DNA of 64,000 nt from Oscillibacter valericigenes (GCF_021531315.1 NZ_JAFBIQ010000002.1:1-64000); one strand, 5' to 3'. Shown: positions 36,801 to 45,939, counted from the first letter of the stretch. The notes: generated by a model not told the origin, from the sequence alone. Translations and numbers: made by a program.

Positions 36801-39800
36801 TACAATGAAGGAACGGTCAGCGCTTGCAGCGCCGCCATTCCCAGCATTTCCGGCAACACCACCAACGCCCGGGGCTACTATGCCGGCGCGCTGGCGGGCG
36901 TGAACGCGGGCGGCGGCTACATCCGCCAAAGCTACGCCCTCGGCAGCATCGAGCTGCGGGAGATCCGCGGCAGCGCTGTGATCTCCGGCTTTGTGGGCGA
37001 CAATCAGGGCACCATCCGCAACAGCTACTGCGCCACGGCCCTGAGCGCCGTGACGGGTGCGGAGGTCAACGGCTTCGCGTCGGCCCACGGCAGCGTTTCC
37101 AACTGCTATTACCTCAGCGGCGGCACCTATACCTTCGCGGGAACGGTGCGCCTGTACGATTACGAGGCGGGAGCCTCTGGCGCTCTCCCCAAGACCCACG
37201 AGGAAATGAAGGAGTTGAAGCTGTCCGGCTTTAGCAAGGTGGATGAAACCGAAACCAAAAACCATCCCAATACCGAGGTGGCCGAGGGGACAAAGGCCGT
37301 GTATCCCTACGTTGGCAGCGTCAGCGGGCAGGGCAGGACTGTCCATTACGGCGATTGGCCGACCCCGGCGGACATGGGGACCGTGGGTATGCTCTATTGG
37401 GAGTATGAGGAGGGCGGCGCCAACAGCGGCTATCACTTCTCCTACATCGGTTTCACCGGAACTACCCGCAAGGAGGGCAGCAGCCTCTGCACCGCCCACG
37501 ACGACGGCGGCAGGATCACCGCCTACGGCTACGGCTGCTATCGGAAAAAGGATACCGAGAATACCGAGAAGGTCAAGCCGGATGCCACTATGGAAAACGG
37601 CACCTTCCAGCTGGGCGATGAGAATAAGGATGAGAATAAGGATGAGAATAAGGATGTGGCGGAGGCGCTGGCCAAGCAGGTGTCCGGCTATACCTTCACC
37701 TGCTATCGGACCGGCGAGGCGGGTCTGCGGCTGGAATCCTCCATTGACGCCAACGGCACATGGAAACTGACACAGGGGAGCAATACATACACCTACGCCG
37801 TCTGCCCCTTCTTCGGAGACTCCTTCTGCACAGTCGGCACGGGTCAGGATGTGGCTGACGCGGAGGACCTTGGCAAAGCGGGGACGGAAAAGCAGTACCA
37901 GATCCGCTCCGTGGAGCAGCTGCAATTCATCAACTGGAGCTATTTCAAAGGCACGGGCAGCGTGAGCACCGACGTCACGAAGGATACTTACCAAAACTTC
38001 CCCTATCTGCAATATGCCACCGTCACAGGCAAGGGGCAGCAGGAACGAGCCGACGCGGAGAAACACCGCCCCCAGCGGAGCTGGACGCAGACCCACGACC
38101 TCAACGGCGAAAAGAACGTTTCGTTCCAACCCATTGCCGGGGCCGTGGAGGCCAAGACCCAAAAGGATTGGGATAAATATAATCTCACACTGTACAACTG
38201 GTTCGGCGGCGTCTACGATGGGCAGAGCTACTACATCAAAAACATCGCCATCAACTCCTACTGCTATAATGTGGGCCTGTTCGGCACCACGGCGGGCGCG
38301 ACGATCAAAAACATCGTGCTTTACAGCGACAACGATTCTGTTATTCAGCGCACCAGCAAGCCTACCGCAAAGGATCTCTACAAGAATAACCAAGTGGAGA
38401 CCGACCCCCAAAAATACGCCACGTCCTACGCCTTGGGCGGTCTGGTGGGCATTGCCTATGATTATCAGGATAATAAGCTTGGCACGAGTACCATTGAAAA
38501 CTGCGCCATCGCGGGCTATTCCGTGCAGGATAACAGCAAGAATAAGCAGGCCTTGGGCGAGGCGGCGGTAGGCGGTCTGATCGGCGTTTCCAGCGTGAAC
38601 CTGCGGAACTGCTCCGCCGTGGTGGACATTGCCATCAACTGCACCCACTTCTGGGATAGGACGAATGTACTGAACGCCGCCGCCTATGGCAACTATGTCC
38701 GCGTAGGCGGTTTGGTGGGCGGCCTGCGTTACCGGGCGGCCAACTGCTATACCGGCGGCTCCATCCGCGTCAGCGACGATACCCTGTCCGAGCAGGTCCT
38801 CGCTGACGACAGCACATTGACAAAGCTGGTGCGGGTGGATCGGACGCAGGAGGATCACGGCAACCGGGATGTGACCGTAAAGCTGGCGGACACGAACGGG
38901 AAAAAAGATGAGAATCCCGCGACCTATGTGTTCGTAGGCGGCGTGGGCGGCAGCGGCTTCTCCGCCAACTTCACCAATTTTACCAACGCCGAAAACAGCA
39001 GCGACGGCCAGCCCTACTACGAGAACTGCTACACCTATATCGACCTGCCCGACATGGAGGGAACCATCACCGGCATCTCCATCATCGGCAGCGTGGCGGA
39101 TCGTCACGGCATAAAATCGGCGGCGGCGCTGACCGTAAAAAACTGCTATTATCTGGACAGCACGGCGAATATCTCCTTTGAGTACGCCGCCAAGTACCAT
39201 GCGAAAAGAAAAAAATCTCTCCATAACCTGCTTTATGGGGACGAAAATCGGAGCAACCGGGAAGCCATGCTGCGAGGAGACCTTCGGTTCCTGTCTCAAC
39301 ACTTATGGAATAGGACAGGGGCGAACAATAATGCCAACATGCCCATGTGGAACATTGAGAGCCTGACGCCGCTGACCTACGAGCAGATGTCGAACCGGCT
39401 CGGTCAGGAGAACTTTATCATAACCCAAAACACCCAAAACGGAAGCACGGCGGCGTACAAGACCTTCCGGCTGGCACTGAATAAAAACGAGGAAGACGGT
39501 GCCTTCGGCTGGGTCACCAATGCGGAAAACGGCTCTACGATCCACGGCAAGTACAGCTTCCCCGGCGGCGACACGGCTCTGCAAGGGCAGGATTACCCCT
39601 TCCCCACGGTGCTGACCCAAACGAACAGCTTGGGAGAGCCGGTGAACCTCCACTACGGCGCGTGGCCCAAGGTGGGTATGTTCTGGAGCCAGGGCATTGT
39701 CTCCATGGATCTGATCGCGGACTACGGCACGGTTGACACCGGCAAATCCGCCATCAAGCTGGAGCTGAACCTGAGCAACATACCCGGTACGCCGACGGGC

Positions 39801-40328
39801 GAGCCGACCTTTACTTACAGCGACGAGGGCAGCGAGAATCAGGTGGTCAAGGTAGCGGAATCGAAAGAACTCAAGACAGCGGATGGCAAGCTGGTGGGCT
39901 TTGAGGTTACGCTGGAGGGGTTGCACTCCGGCGCGTCTGAGGTGACAGCCACCTTCGACGACTATACCGCCCGCTTGATGGTCACGGTCACAGATAAGTT
40001 GACGGTGGTCTTGGAGCCCGCCTCGGTAGAACTTACGCTAAATCCGCCTACACCGCCGACCGGCGGCCCCAGTAAATCGGCCACGGTCACGCCGACGCTC
40101 GTTGACAAAAACGGCAAGGTGCTTACGGTCACTTCTTGGGAGGCCGTCAGCGCTAACACGGATGTGGCGACGTGTGAGGTCAAGACGAACAACACCATCA
40201 CGGTCACGGGTCTGAAACAGGACGAAACGCGAATCAGCATCACGGCGACCTATAAGCTGAACGGCAAGGAATACACACCCACGACGCTCCTGCCGGTGAC
40301 GGTCAAGGAAATAAGCGGCGGAGGCTGA
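33801..40328 (+). CDS. Giant prepilin-like adhesin with GLUG-type beta-helix blocks and Ig-like tail
   Basis: This 2,175-residue protein begins with a genuine class III signal: MKNRAKWNNTNG, then FTLLEMMVTVVVIVVLSA, with Glu at +5. A pilin-like region runs to about 230. Three blocks rich in GGLVG/GGLIG/GLFG units followed by N-C-Y turns (about 434-600, 920-1120, 1490-1650) resemble GLUG-repeat beta-helices. A DENK repeat (three 12-base units, 37617-37652) lies near residue 1273, and the last 200 residues look like a bacterial Ig domain. AAGGAGAAGGG precedes the ATG. Pilins are normally 100-250 residues, so this is probably a pilus-tip or pilus-displayed adhesin. The receptor is unknown. Confidence 0.9.
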   Translation: MKNRAKWNNTNGFTLLEMMVTVVVIVVLSALAMIPISKMQKDIRQTELDSRAEMIFTAVQNRMTRLQAAGQSDVYKSGRKGVKELTSDSVGAEDNEQRTLVYVTSDSKADTDSAAAWLYPETEAEAELWNGHWVVEYDAAGGSVYAVFYSKESMSDYSAQELNNLRYRPNRVSEGAKIGYYGGDSVGAADTDSLSLTVEVIDQEKLLVRAVCKSVGQMKPTFRATVSDESGHTAEFAFADDLRQNLRTYTVTLTLDDLSEGKRFGEQDRFANLIPGENLTVKIRADVSGNLILGAEETVSNINSLFAEVRENGTGRTAVIKYGRHLQNLELENSGLKKEEDTNKIITAAVQERDISFGASSSWAHEYDDRKFTPIENTQLKSYDSTSGTYHPVIYDLTVNTTGDTTGDAGLFKTFAGELKNIRLVDAKITGKGTVGGLVGKLTGETTIDGCQVYLKNVKKGLDKDKIFDEHTRIGGTVAGGLVGSTEGKTLKIQNSLAATVIRGGAYAGGLIGNGEGKLTVEGSYADCYISSNGKTGGLIGSRLGATLELAVKNCYTAGFLEGKTTAGLAVCDLSSNTLENVYSACATLKGESLTYGTAHKTSGTSGNDDIKKVYYLSETENETDTIGTRMDYQKLSTADPVKLLSADFTKQNGDTHAYNLMSGLGLSQYSYPKLKELPHYGDWQAKFEDKALVYYERYGETDYGFFGANISALSKTGAVGDGYGMIYEKLPETDVTVTVGKTKYPLPVGGAKKISVTDKNGARKDYYLLPLPKELVQEVDGVPQVDGKPGFYTKLTVDGKDYYYNPHFASTAVTDGTEKPTQIHIRTARQLYALSEYYDEYVKILPDSVDFQQECDIDYATYDWATYGKGGKAVTEQKPIGQTKDAPFKHSYDGGEHIITRTGTDGLSFVGEVGTESSTAVGLFGFVTGTLENIVVTTDQALKTAPTSRLGGSVQRRTVYIGVLAGKNSGTIRNCAVSGYKLSCYAYSGSTCYIGGLAGYNEGTVSACSAAIPSISGNTTNARGYYAGALAGVNAGGGYIRQSYALGSIELREIRGSAVISGFVGDNQGTIRNSYCATALSAVTGAEVNGFASAHGSVSNCYYLSGGTYTFAGTVRLYDYEAGASGALPKTHEEMKELKLSGFSKVDETETKNHPNTEVAEGTKAVYPYVGSVSGQGRTVHYGDWPTPADMGTVGMLYWEYEEGGANSGYHFSYIGFTGTTRKEGSSLCTAHDDGGRITAYGYGCYRKKDTENTEKVKPDATMENGTFQLGDENKDENKDENKDVAEALAKQVSGYTFTCYRTGEAGLRLESSIDANGTWKLTQGSNTYTYAVCPFFGDSFCTVGTGQDVADAEDLGKAGTEKQYQIRSVEQLQFINWSYFKGTGSVSTDVTKDTYQNFPYLQYATVTGKGQQERADAEKHRPQRSWTQTHDLNGEKNVSFQPIAGAVEAKTQKDWDKYNLTLYNWFGGVYDGQSYYIKNIAINSYCYNVGLFGTTAGATIKNIVLYSDNDSVIQRTSKPTAKDLYKNNQVETDPQKYATSYALGGLVGIAYDYQDNKLGTSTIENCAIAGYSVQDNSKNKQALGEAAVGGLIGVSSVNLRNCSAVVDIAINCTHFWDRTNVLNAAAYGNYVRVGGLVGGLRYRAANCYTGGSIRVSDDTLSEQVLADDSTLTKLVRVDRTQEDHGNRDVTVKLADTNGKKDENPATYVFVGGVGGSGFSANFTNFTNAENSSDGQPYYENCYTYIDLPDMEGTITGISIIGSVADRHGIKSAAALTVKNCYYLDSTANISFEYAAKYHAKRKKSLHNLLYGDENRSNREAMLRGDLRFLSQHLWNRTGANNNANMPMWNIESLTPLTYEQMSNRLGQENFIITQNTQNGSTAAYKTFRLALNKNEEDGAFGWVTNAENGSTIHGKYSFPGGDTALQGQDYPFPTVLTQTNSLGEPVNLHYGAWPKVGMFWSQGIVSMDLIADYGTVDTGKSAIKLELNLSNIPGTPTGEPTFTYSDEGSENQVVKVAESKELKTADGKLVGFEVTLEGLHSGASEVTATFDDYTARLMVTVTDKLTVVLEPASVELTLNPPTPPTGGPSKSATVTPTLVDKNGKVLTVTSWEAVSANTDVATCEVKTNNTITVTGLKQDETRISITATYKLNGKEYTPTTLLPVTVKEISGGG
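37617..37652 (+). repeat. Three tandem 12-base repeats coding DENK
   Basis: GATGAGAATAAG occurs three times in a row and in frame inside the giant adhesin gene. It makes a charged linker and could expand or contract by slippage without breaking the frame. Confidence 0.95.
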
Positions 40329-40395
40329 ACAACACAATGGGACGGCGTTTGCCGTGGAGATTTCCAAAAAATGAGAAAGCAGGAGGACGATCAGG

Positions 40396-41103
40396 ATGAA
40401 AAAGGTGAAAAACAACAGCGGAGCCACCATCCTGATGGCCCTCCTGCTCATTTTGCTGGCCACGGCGGTAGGCGCGGCGGTGTTGACCGCCGCTGTCAGT
40501 GCCGCCCGCCATCTGCGCAGCGACCGGGAGGCCCAGCAGAACTACCTGACGGTCAGCTCCGCCGCGGAGCTGATCCGGGACAGCATTGCGGGGGACGAGT
40601 ATACACGGACCATGACGGAGACCTATACCAAGCACGAAGATGATGACGGGAATATAACATATACGGTCACATACAGCACTGATGTAAAATCCCCCACGGG
40701 GATCATGAAGGAGTGGCTGTCCGCCTGCATTGAAGATGGTGGAGAAAAAGACCGCTACGCCAGTTTCAAGGCTTTCAGCGATACTATCAATGTAGATCTG
40801 GAGGTCGGCAAAGGCACCAGCCTGCGGACGGTGCAGGCGAAATTTTCCGCGGAGCCGAGTACCATCACCATGGAGGGGAAGGTGCTCTACATCAGCATCA
40901 TTCAGGTGGAGCTGTCCTTGGCGCCGGAGAACGGCAAAGCAGACGACTGCCGCATGACCCTGACCATGCAGGGGAAGCTGGAAATGAAGGGAGATCCGGT
41001 TCCCCCTGAACCGAACAAGGAGAGTTACCCGTTTACCACCACGGTCAAATGGGGCTCTCCAATAATCAAAAAGGGCATTGGAACCAAGGAGGCGGGCACA
41101 TGA
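40396..41103 (+). CDS. Minor pilin-like membrane protein (PilX-like position)
   Basis: This 235-residue protein starts MKKVKNNSGATILMALLLIL, a class-III-like N-terminus in which Gly9 precedes the hydrophobic stem but the usual Glu at +5 is missing (Leu/Met region). PilX/GspK-type minor pilins often lack that Glu and start the pseudopilus tip. The rest is alpha/beta and unrecognised. AGGAGGACGATCAGG supports the ATG. It overlaps the next small pilin by four bases. Confidence 0.75.
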   Translation: MKKVKNNSGATILMALLLILLATAVGAAVLTAAVSAARHLRSDREAQQNYLTVSSAAELIRDSIAGDEYTRTMTETYTKHEDDDGNITYTVTYSTDVKSPTGIMKEWLSACIEDGGEKDRYASFKAFSDTINVDLEVGKGTSLRTVQAKFSAEPSTITMEGKVLYISIIQVELSLAPENGKADDCRMTLTMQGKLEMKGDPVPPEPNKESYPFTTTVKWGSPIIKKGIGTKEAGT

Positions 41104-41408
41104 ACAAGCTGAGAGACAACCGGGGCGAAACGCTGATCGAATCGCTGGTCTCCGTTCTGATCGCGGTGCTGGCCTTCGCGGTGCTGGCAACCTCTGTGGT
41201 CACGGCGGAGAAGATCAACGCAAAGACCCGGCAGGAACGGGCAAACAACGGAATGTTTTCCTATACGGACGCTCCGCCAAGCATCGGGGAGGTTACGCTG
41301 ACCGGCAAAAACGGCAACAGCGGCAAAAAAGTCACCGGCACGGTGTCGCTTTATGAAAGCAAAGGCTATTACTATTACAATTACAAGAAACCGGGGGTCG
41401 GGTCATGA
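41100..41408 (+). CDS. Small minor pilin with Tyr-rich C-terminus
   Basis: This 102-residue prepilin has leader MNKLRDNRG and stem ETLIESLVSVLIAVLAFAVL, with Glu at +5. Only about 60 residues follow the stem, ending in a Tyr/Lys-rich stretch (KGYYYYNYKKPG). AAGGAGG precedes the ATG at 41100. It overlaps both neighbours by four bases, which places it in a three-gene minor pilin set. Confidence 0.82.
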   Translation: MNKLRDNRGETLIESLVSVLIAVLAFAVLATSVVTAEKINAKTRQERANNGMFSYTDAPPSIGEVTLTGKNGNSGKKVTGTVSLYESKGYYYYNYKKPGVGS

Positions 41409-41893
41409 ACAAGCTGCGAGATCAAAAGGGCCTGACCATGGTGGAGCTGCTTGTGACGGTGGTCATCGTGCTGCTGTTCAGCGGCCTTGTGGCGGTGGGG
41501 GCCGACGCCGGTGTGCGGAGCTTTCGCACCTCCATGGCGGACGCGCAGGCGCAGGAGCTTTGCTCCACGTTGACCACCGCCCTCAGCGATAAGCTGCGCT
41601 ACTGCACCGTGGAGAACGACAAAAAGCGGATCTTCTTTCAGGATGTCGGCTATGTAGATGGCACCGTTGACAGCGTTTTTTCCGTGAATACCGACGGCCA
41701 GCTGGAGCTGGGCGGAAAGCGCTTTCTGGGAAAGGCCGCCTACCCGCAGGGGTTGAAGATCAAGGATTTTTCCATAAATTTTGCGGGTAATACCTTTACA
41801 GTCAGCTTTCAGATCATAAACCGGGAGGACAAGGACACCACGATGGCCTCCGCAGATTTTCAGGTAAAACGGATCAATTTGGAAGTGAAATAA
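41405..41893 (+). CDS. Minor pilin
   Basis: This 162-residue prepilin has leader MNKLRDQKG and stem LTMVELLVTVVIVLLFSGL, with Glu at +5 and a small beta-rich head (FQDVGYVDGTVDSVFSVNTD). The leader is nearly identical to that of the preceding gene (MNKLRD), pointing to duplication. It is the last gene of the pilus operon. Confidence 0.87.
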   Translation: MNKLRDQKGLTMVELLVTVVIVLLFSGLVAVGADAGVRSFRTSMADAQAQELCSTLTTALSDKLRYCTVENDKKRIFFQDVGYVDGTVDSVFSVNTDGQLELGGKRFLGKAAYPQGLKIKDFSINFAGNTFTVSFQIINREDKDTTMASADFQVKRINLEVK

Positions 41894-41936
41894 ACAGCAT
41901 TGTAACCACCAGTCATTCCGGTGGTTACAATGCTGT
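41894..41936. terminator. Bidirectional terminator-like hairpin
   Basis: A 17-bp perfect stem (41894-41910 with 41920-41936, nine-base loop) lies between the convergent pilus and hemerythrin genes. The T tract is weak on both strands. Confidence 0.75.
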
Positions 41937-41952
41937 AATCATATATTTCTGC

Positions 41953-42822
41953 TTAGAGCTTCCACGCCGAGACCGCGTAGGTGCCGTGGGTATCCTCAAA
42001 AATAAGACTGCACAACGGCGCGTAGGTCGGTCGAAGCGCCCAAAACTGTTCCCGCGTGAGAACGATGTTTTTTTCGACCTGTGCGAATACGCCGTCAGCG
42101 TAATTTCTGACAAAGTGAATGGTGATCAAGCGGTTGAGCTCCTCCAACGCGGAGCGGACGAGTTCGTCCTCCGGCTCCAGCTGCGCACAAAAGAGACCGT
42201 TCATAGCCCAAACGGCTGCTGATTCGTCCACCGCCGTCATGATGCGGAAGCGTTCGCCCTGCGGGATCCGGCAATCAATGAGCGTGTAGGTTCTGTCGCC
42301 GTCGGGAAGTGTGTCGGGGCTCATGGCCTCAAGGCTTAACTCGGCGGACTGACCGAAGAGCTCATTCACTACGGAAATGACCGTCTTTTGCATGGCGAGG
42401 GCGGCATTGTTTGCAGTCTCGCTGGGTGGGTCCTCCTTACCGATAAAGCGGTCAACGCTCTCCGTGTGATAAATGAGCGCGGGGAGCAGAGTGCCGACCA
42501 GATGCTTGATGGAGCGGGGACTGTAATCGCTGGCGACCATCTCCGCCTTCATTGCGGCGACCATTTGCACCATAGCGTCATGCAGCTCCTTATGGCGGGC
42601 ATAATGCGAGTAGCCGATCTTACGCATATAGGCTTCCTCATCCGAGAAGTGGCGGGTCACATGATCCTCGAGGAAACGGACGAGCTCCTTACATACGCGC
42701 TTGTTGCGCTCAAAGTCCTCCTCCAGCAAAATGCTCTTCAAGCGGGAGATCGCGGAGAAGAGCGCCCGGTGCTGAGCGTCCAGCTGCTCAACGCCGATCA
42801 AATAGTTTTCTTTTACAGACAT
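41953..42822 (-). CDS. Bacteriohemerythrin fused to a CheX-like C-terminal domain
   Basis: This 289-residue protein has a full hemerythrin domain at about 1-130 with the diiron ligands His18, His58, Glu62, His77, His81, His119 and Asp124 (DAQHRAL, HFSDEEA, HYARHKELH, HTESVD). It should bind O2 or sense it. Residues about 140-285 resemble CheX/CheC-type phosphatase folds in pattern (ALEELNRLITIHFVRNY), though this part is less certain. It is the last gene of the minus-strand surface operon and may feed oxygen information into chemotaxis. AAAGGAAG precedes the ATG. Confidence 0.85.
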   Translation of the reverse strand: MSVKENYLIGVEQLDAQHRALFSAISRLKSILLEEDFERNKRVCKELVRFLEDHVTRHFSDEEAYMRKIGYSHYARHKELHDAMVQMVAAMKAEMVASDYSPRSIKHLVGTLLPALIYHTESVDRFIGKEDPPSETANNAALAMQKTVISVVNELFGQSAELSLEAMSPDTLPDGDRTYTLIDCRIPQGERFRIMTAVDESAAVWAMNGLFCAQLEPEDELVRSALEELNRLITIHFVRNYADGVFAQVEKNIVLTREQFWALRPTYAPLCSLIFEDTHGTYAVSAWKL

Positions 42823-42941
42823 GGCTGCTATTCGACTTCCTTTCGCCGGTGGATACCGGCCTCTTTGCGAAACGGTTTGTTGACCTTATCAATATAACAC
42901 GGTAAAAGCGCGGAAGCAAGTGGATGAAACCGAGCATTTGC

Positions 42942-45905
42942 TCAGACAGCTTGCGCACGGTAAAGGAAGGTGACGATCTGCGAACGGGTACACGGCTCAT
43001 CGGGAGAGAAGGTGGTGGCGCTGGTCCCGTTCGTGATGCCGCGGGAGAGCGCCCAGCGGACCGCAGAGGCGTAGTAGGCGTTGTCGCTCACATCGGTAAA
43101 GGGTGCGTAATAGCTTGAGGAAACGAGGCCGGCGCTGCGGTGCAGGTAGGTCATGGCCTGCGCGCGGCTGACAGTCATCTCAGGGGAGAAGGTGGCGGCG
43201 CCGGTGCCGTTTGTGATCCCATTTTCGACAGCCCAGAGCACGGCTTGATAGTAGTAGCTGCCCGGGAGCACATCAACAAAGGGGGTGAGTGTGCTGCGCG
43301 GCATCGGACTGCCGGCGGCGCGCCAGAGGAAGGTCACGATCCGCGCCCGTGAGCAGGGCTCGTTTACGCCGAAGCGTGTTTGGCTCACGCCCTCGGCAAT
43401 GCCGTTATAGACGGCCCAACGAATGGGCTCGTAGTAATAGGCTGTTGGGTTGACATCGCTGAAGGGGAGAAGAAAGTCCGGCGCTGCGGCACTGATGCCG
43501 ACGGAGATCTCCACCGTTCCGGTATAGGTCTTGCCGTTTGTGCTGCGGCCGGTATAGTCGATCGTGACCGTTCCGGAAAAGCCGGTGGCTGCGGCAAAGG
43601 TCACATCGTCGATCAGGCGGCTGCTTCCGCTGCGATAGCAGTTTGCCGAGGATGAGAGCTCGATATTGCTTTTGCCGGAGACACTGTATTGGGAGTACAG
43701 CGTGCCGCGGCGCGCGGAGGGCTGCTCAAAGCGGACATAGCTCAGGCGTTCACCGATGATAGAAAGGCAGGCATCGTTGAAGTCGTCCGCGTCAAAGCGG
43801 ATATAGCCGTTCTGCGGGATCGAATAGCGCACGACCTCCGCACCGTAAGCGTTGTCCACCACAATGCGCACCGTGCCGGACCAACGGGAGCCGCCATCGT
43901 CATAGCCGCTGAAGGGGATGGACACCACGCCGGTAAAGCCGCCGGCGGGGACAAAGCACACATTGGAGACGCCGGGACTGCCGCTGCGGTAATAGCTGGT
44001 CGATGCAGAGACCTTTGAACTGCTGTAAGAGCTTGCGTAATTATAATACAGCGTGCCCTGCGAGGAGGCGGGCAGCTCAAAGCTGACGCGGCTGAAGCTG
44101 CGCCCGCGATCGCGGAGGCAAAGCTCATTGAAGTCCGCGGCCTCAAAGTATACTGCCTTGCCGCGCGTGGTGGTGTAGCTGACAACGCCGTCGTCACCGA
44201 AAACGCGGATGACCACGCGGCCGGTAAAGCTGCCGGAGTATTGATAACCGGTATAGGGGATGGTCACGGTGCCGGAGAAGCCGGCAGCGGGAACAAAGGT
44301 AATGCCCGAAATGCGCGGCGAGGAACCGCTGCGGTAATAGCGCGCAGAGCTGTCCACGCGGCTCGTGTAGCTGCCCGAGCCCGTGTAGTTATAATAGAGG
44401 ACACCCTCTGAGGCGGCGGGCAGATCGAATTTGACATAATTGAGGCTTGTGCCGTTATAGTCAATACTGGCGGCATTGAAGTCCTCTGGCTTGAAGGAAA
44501 CGCCGCGGCCAACGGTGGCAGCGTAGCTCACATCGGTGCTGCCGGTGGAGCCGTTGGCGGCGGAGACCTGAATGGTCACCTTGCCGTTGTAGGTGCCGCC
44601 GGAGCTGTCCGTGCAGCGGTAGGGTATCGTCACGGTGCCGGTAAACCCGTCGGCGGGGACAAAGCTGATGCGGTCGAGAGAGGGATTGCTGGTGATATAG
44701 TAGCGGGTGTCGCCGCGTACCTGCTGAGAAAAGGGCGCGGCGGCGCTGTAATCGTAATACAGCGTGCCCTGATAGGCGTTGGGCTGGTCAAAGGTGAGAT
44801 AGCTGATGCTGCGGCCCGTCCGGGATTGGCACACGGCGATAAATTCCTCGCTGGTGAAGGTCAGCGCCCGACCTGCGGAGGCGGTGTAGGTCACGTCGCT
44901 GTCGCCGCTGACATTCACGAGGATCGTGCCGTGGAAGGAGCCGCCGTTGGAGGCGTAGCCGGTGTAGGCGATCTCCGCTGTGCCGCTGAAATCTGACGCG
45001 GCCACGAAGGAAATGTCGGAAATGCCCTCCTGCCCGCTGCCGGGGGCGTAATAGTACTTCTCCGAGCCGCCTACGCCGTGGCCCGGTGCGTCGGCGGAGA
45101 CATAGCCATAGTACAAAACACCCTGCTTGGGGGAGACGGAAATGCTGCTGAGATAGCTGAGCGAGCCGCCGGTCTTTTCGGTGCAGCGGCTGCGCAGGGT
45201 GGAGAGGAAGGAGGAAAAGGCAAGGGGGCTGGCACCGTCCACAGAGGAGCGGATGGCCTCGGCCTCGTCCTTTTTCACGGTGACGCTGCACTCGGCGGTG
45301 TAGCCGGTGGCGTTGGCGGTGGCGGTGATGGTGGCGGTGCCCTCATAGTGGGCGGAAATGCTGCCGCCGAACACCTCCGCCACGGAGGGATTGCTGGTCG
45401 TCCACACGATGCTCTTGCCAGCGGCGGTGCCGAAGGTGGAGTAGGTCAGGCTTTCGGTGCGGCCTACCAGCAGCGTGACGGAGGTTTTGCTGAGGGTGAC
45501 GCCGGAAACCGCCACGGTGCACTCGGCCGTCTTTGTGGGATCCGCCTTTGAGGCGGCGGTGATCTTGGCCTCGCCCGGGGCCACGGCGGTGACAACGCCC
45601 TTGCCGTCCACCGAGGTCACCGTGGCGATGGAGGGGCTGGCGCTCGTCCAGGTGACGGTGCGATCCAGCGTGGTATTATAGGAATCGGGGGCGTCTGTGT
45701 CGTAGGCCACGGACGCCGTGAGCGTCAGGTTCTTGCCAACATCCAGCGCAGCGGGCGTGGACGGGTCGATCGTCACGGCGGAGACCGTGGGTGCGGGCGT
45801 GGGGGCAGTTTCGCCCTCGTCGGCATACACCGGCAGGGTCAGGGCGCAAAGCAGCGCCAGCGCGAGAACAAGGGCGCGCAGACGCGGGAGCGTGGTTTGT
45901 CTCAT
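42942..45905 (-). CDS. S-layer homology surface protein with Ig-like and cadherin-like repeats
   Basis: This 987-residue exported protein has a signal peptide (ALVLALALLCALTLPVYADEG), two Ig-like (Big2) domains (about 40-210), five repeats of about 110 residues sharing YY..Y / GISGITFVPAAGFSGTVTI-type strands (about 216-800) and three C-terminal SLH domains (about 805-985) starting FSDVNPTAYYY, FVDVLPGSYYY and FTDVSDNAYYA. SLH domains bind wall pyruvylated polymers. The start at 45905 is set by GGAGTGC and the signal peptide; an in-frame ATG at 46007 precedes a GC hairpin. Confidence 0.93.
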   Translation of the reverse strand: MRQTTLPRLRALVLALALLCALTLPVYADEGETAPTPAPTVSAVTIDPSTPAALDVGKNLTLTASVAYDTDAPDSYNTTLDRTVTWTSASPSIATVTSVDGKGVVTAVAPGEAKITAASKADPTKTAECTVAVSGVTLSKTSVTLLVGRTESLTYSTFGTAAGKSIVWTTSNPSVAEVFGGSISAHYEGTATITATANATGYTAECSVTVKKDEAEAIRSSVDGASPLAFSSFLSTLRSRCTEKTGGSLSYLSSISVSPKQGVLYYGYVSADAPGHGVGGSEKYYYAPGSGQEGISDISFVAASDFSGTAEIAYTGYASNGGSFHGTILVNVSGDSDVTYTASAGRALTFTSEEFIAVCQSRTGRSISYLTFDQPNAYQGTLYYDYSAAAPFSQQVRGDTRYYITSNPSLDRISFVPADGFTGTVTIPYRCTDSSGGTYNGKVTIQVSAANGSTGSTDVSYAATVGRGVSFKPEDFNAASIDYNGTSLNYVKFDLPAASEGVLYYNYTGSGSYTSRVDSSARYYRSGSSPRISGITFVPAAGFSGTVTIPYTGYQYSGSFTGRVVIRVFGDDGVVSYTTTRGKAVYFEAADFNELCLRDRGRSFSRVSFELPASSQGTLYYNYASSYSSSKVSASTSYYRSGSPGVSNVCFVPAGGFTGVVSIPFSGYDDGGSRWSGTVRIVVDNAYGAEVVRYSIPQNGYIRFDADDFNDACLSIIGERLSYVRFEQPSARRGTLYSQYSVSGKSNIELSSSANCYRSGSSRLIDDVTFAAATGFSGTVTIDYTGRSTNGKTYTGTVEISVGISAAAPDFLLPFSDVNPTAYYYEPIRWAVYNGIAEGVSQTRFGVNEPCSRARIVTFLWRAAGSPMPRSTLTPFVDVLPGSYYYQAVLWAVENGITNGTGAATFSPEMTVSRAQAMTYLHRSAGLVSSSYYAPFTDVSDNAYYASAVRWALSRGITNGTSATTFSPDEPCTRSQIVTFLYRAQAV

Positions 45906-45939
45906 AGGAAGGGCTGCACTCCTTTCAGAAATAAAGCGT

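Noticed and set aside
35430-39302. Long minus-strand frame opposite the giant prepilin
   Set aside because: It is an antisense shadow; the plus-strand protein has clear signal, repeats and ribosome site.
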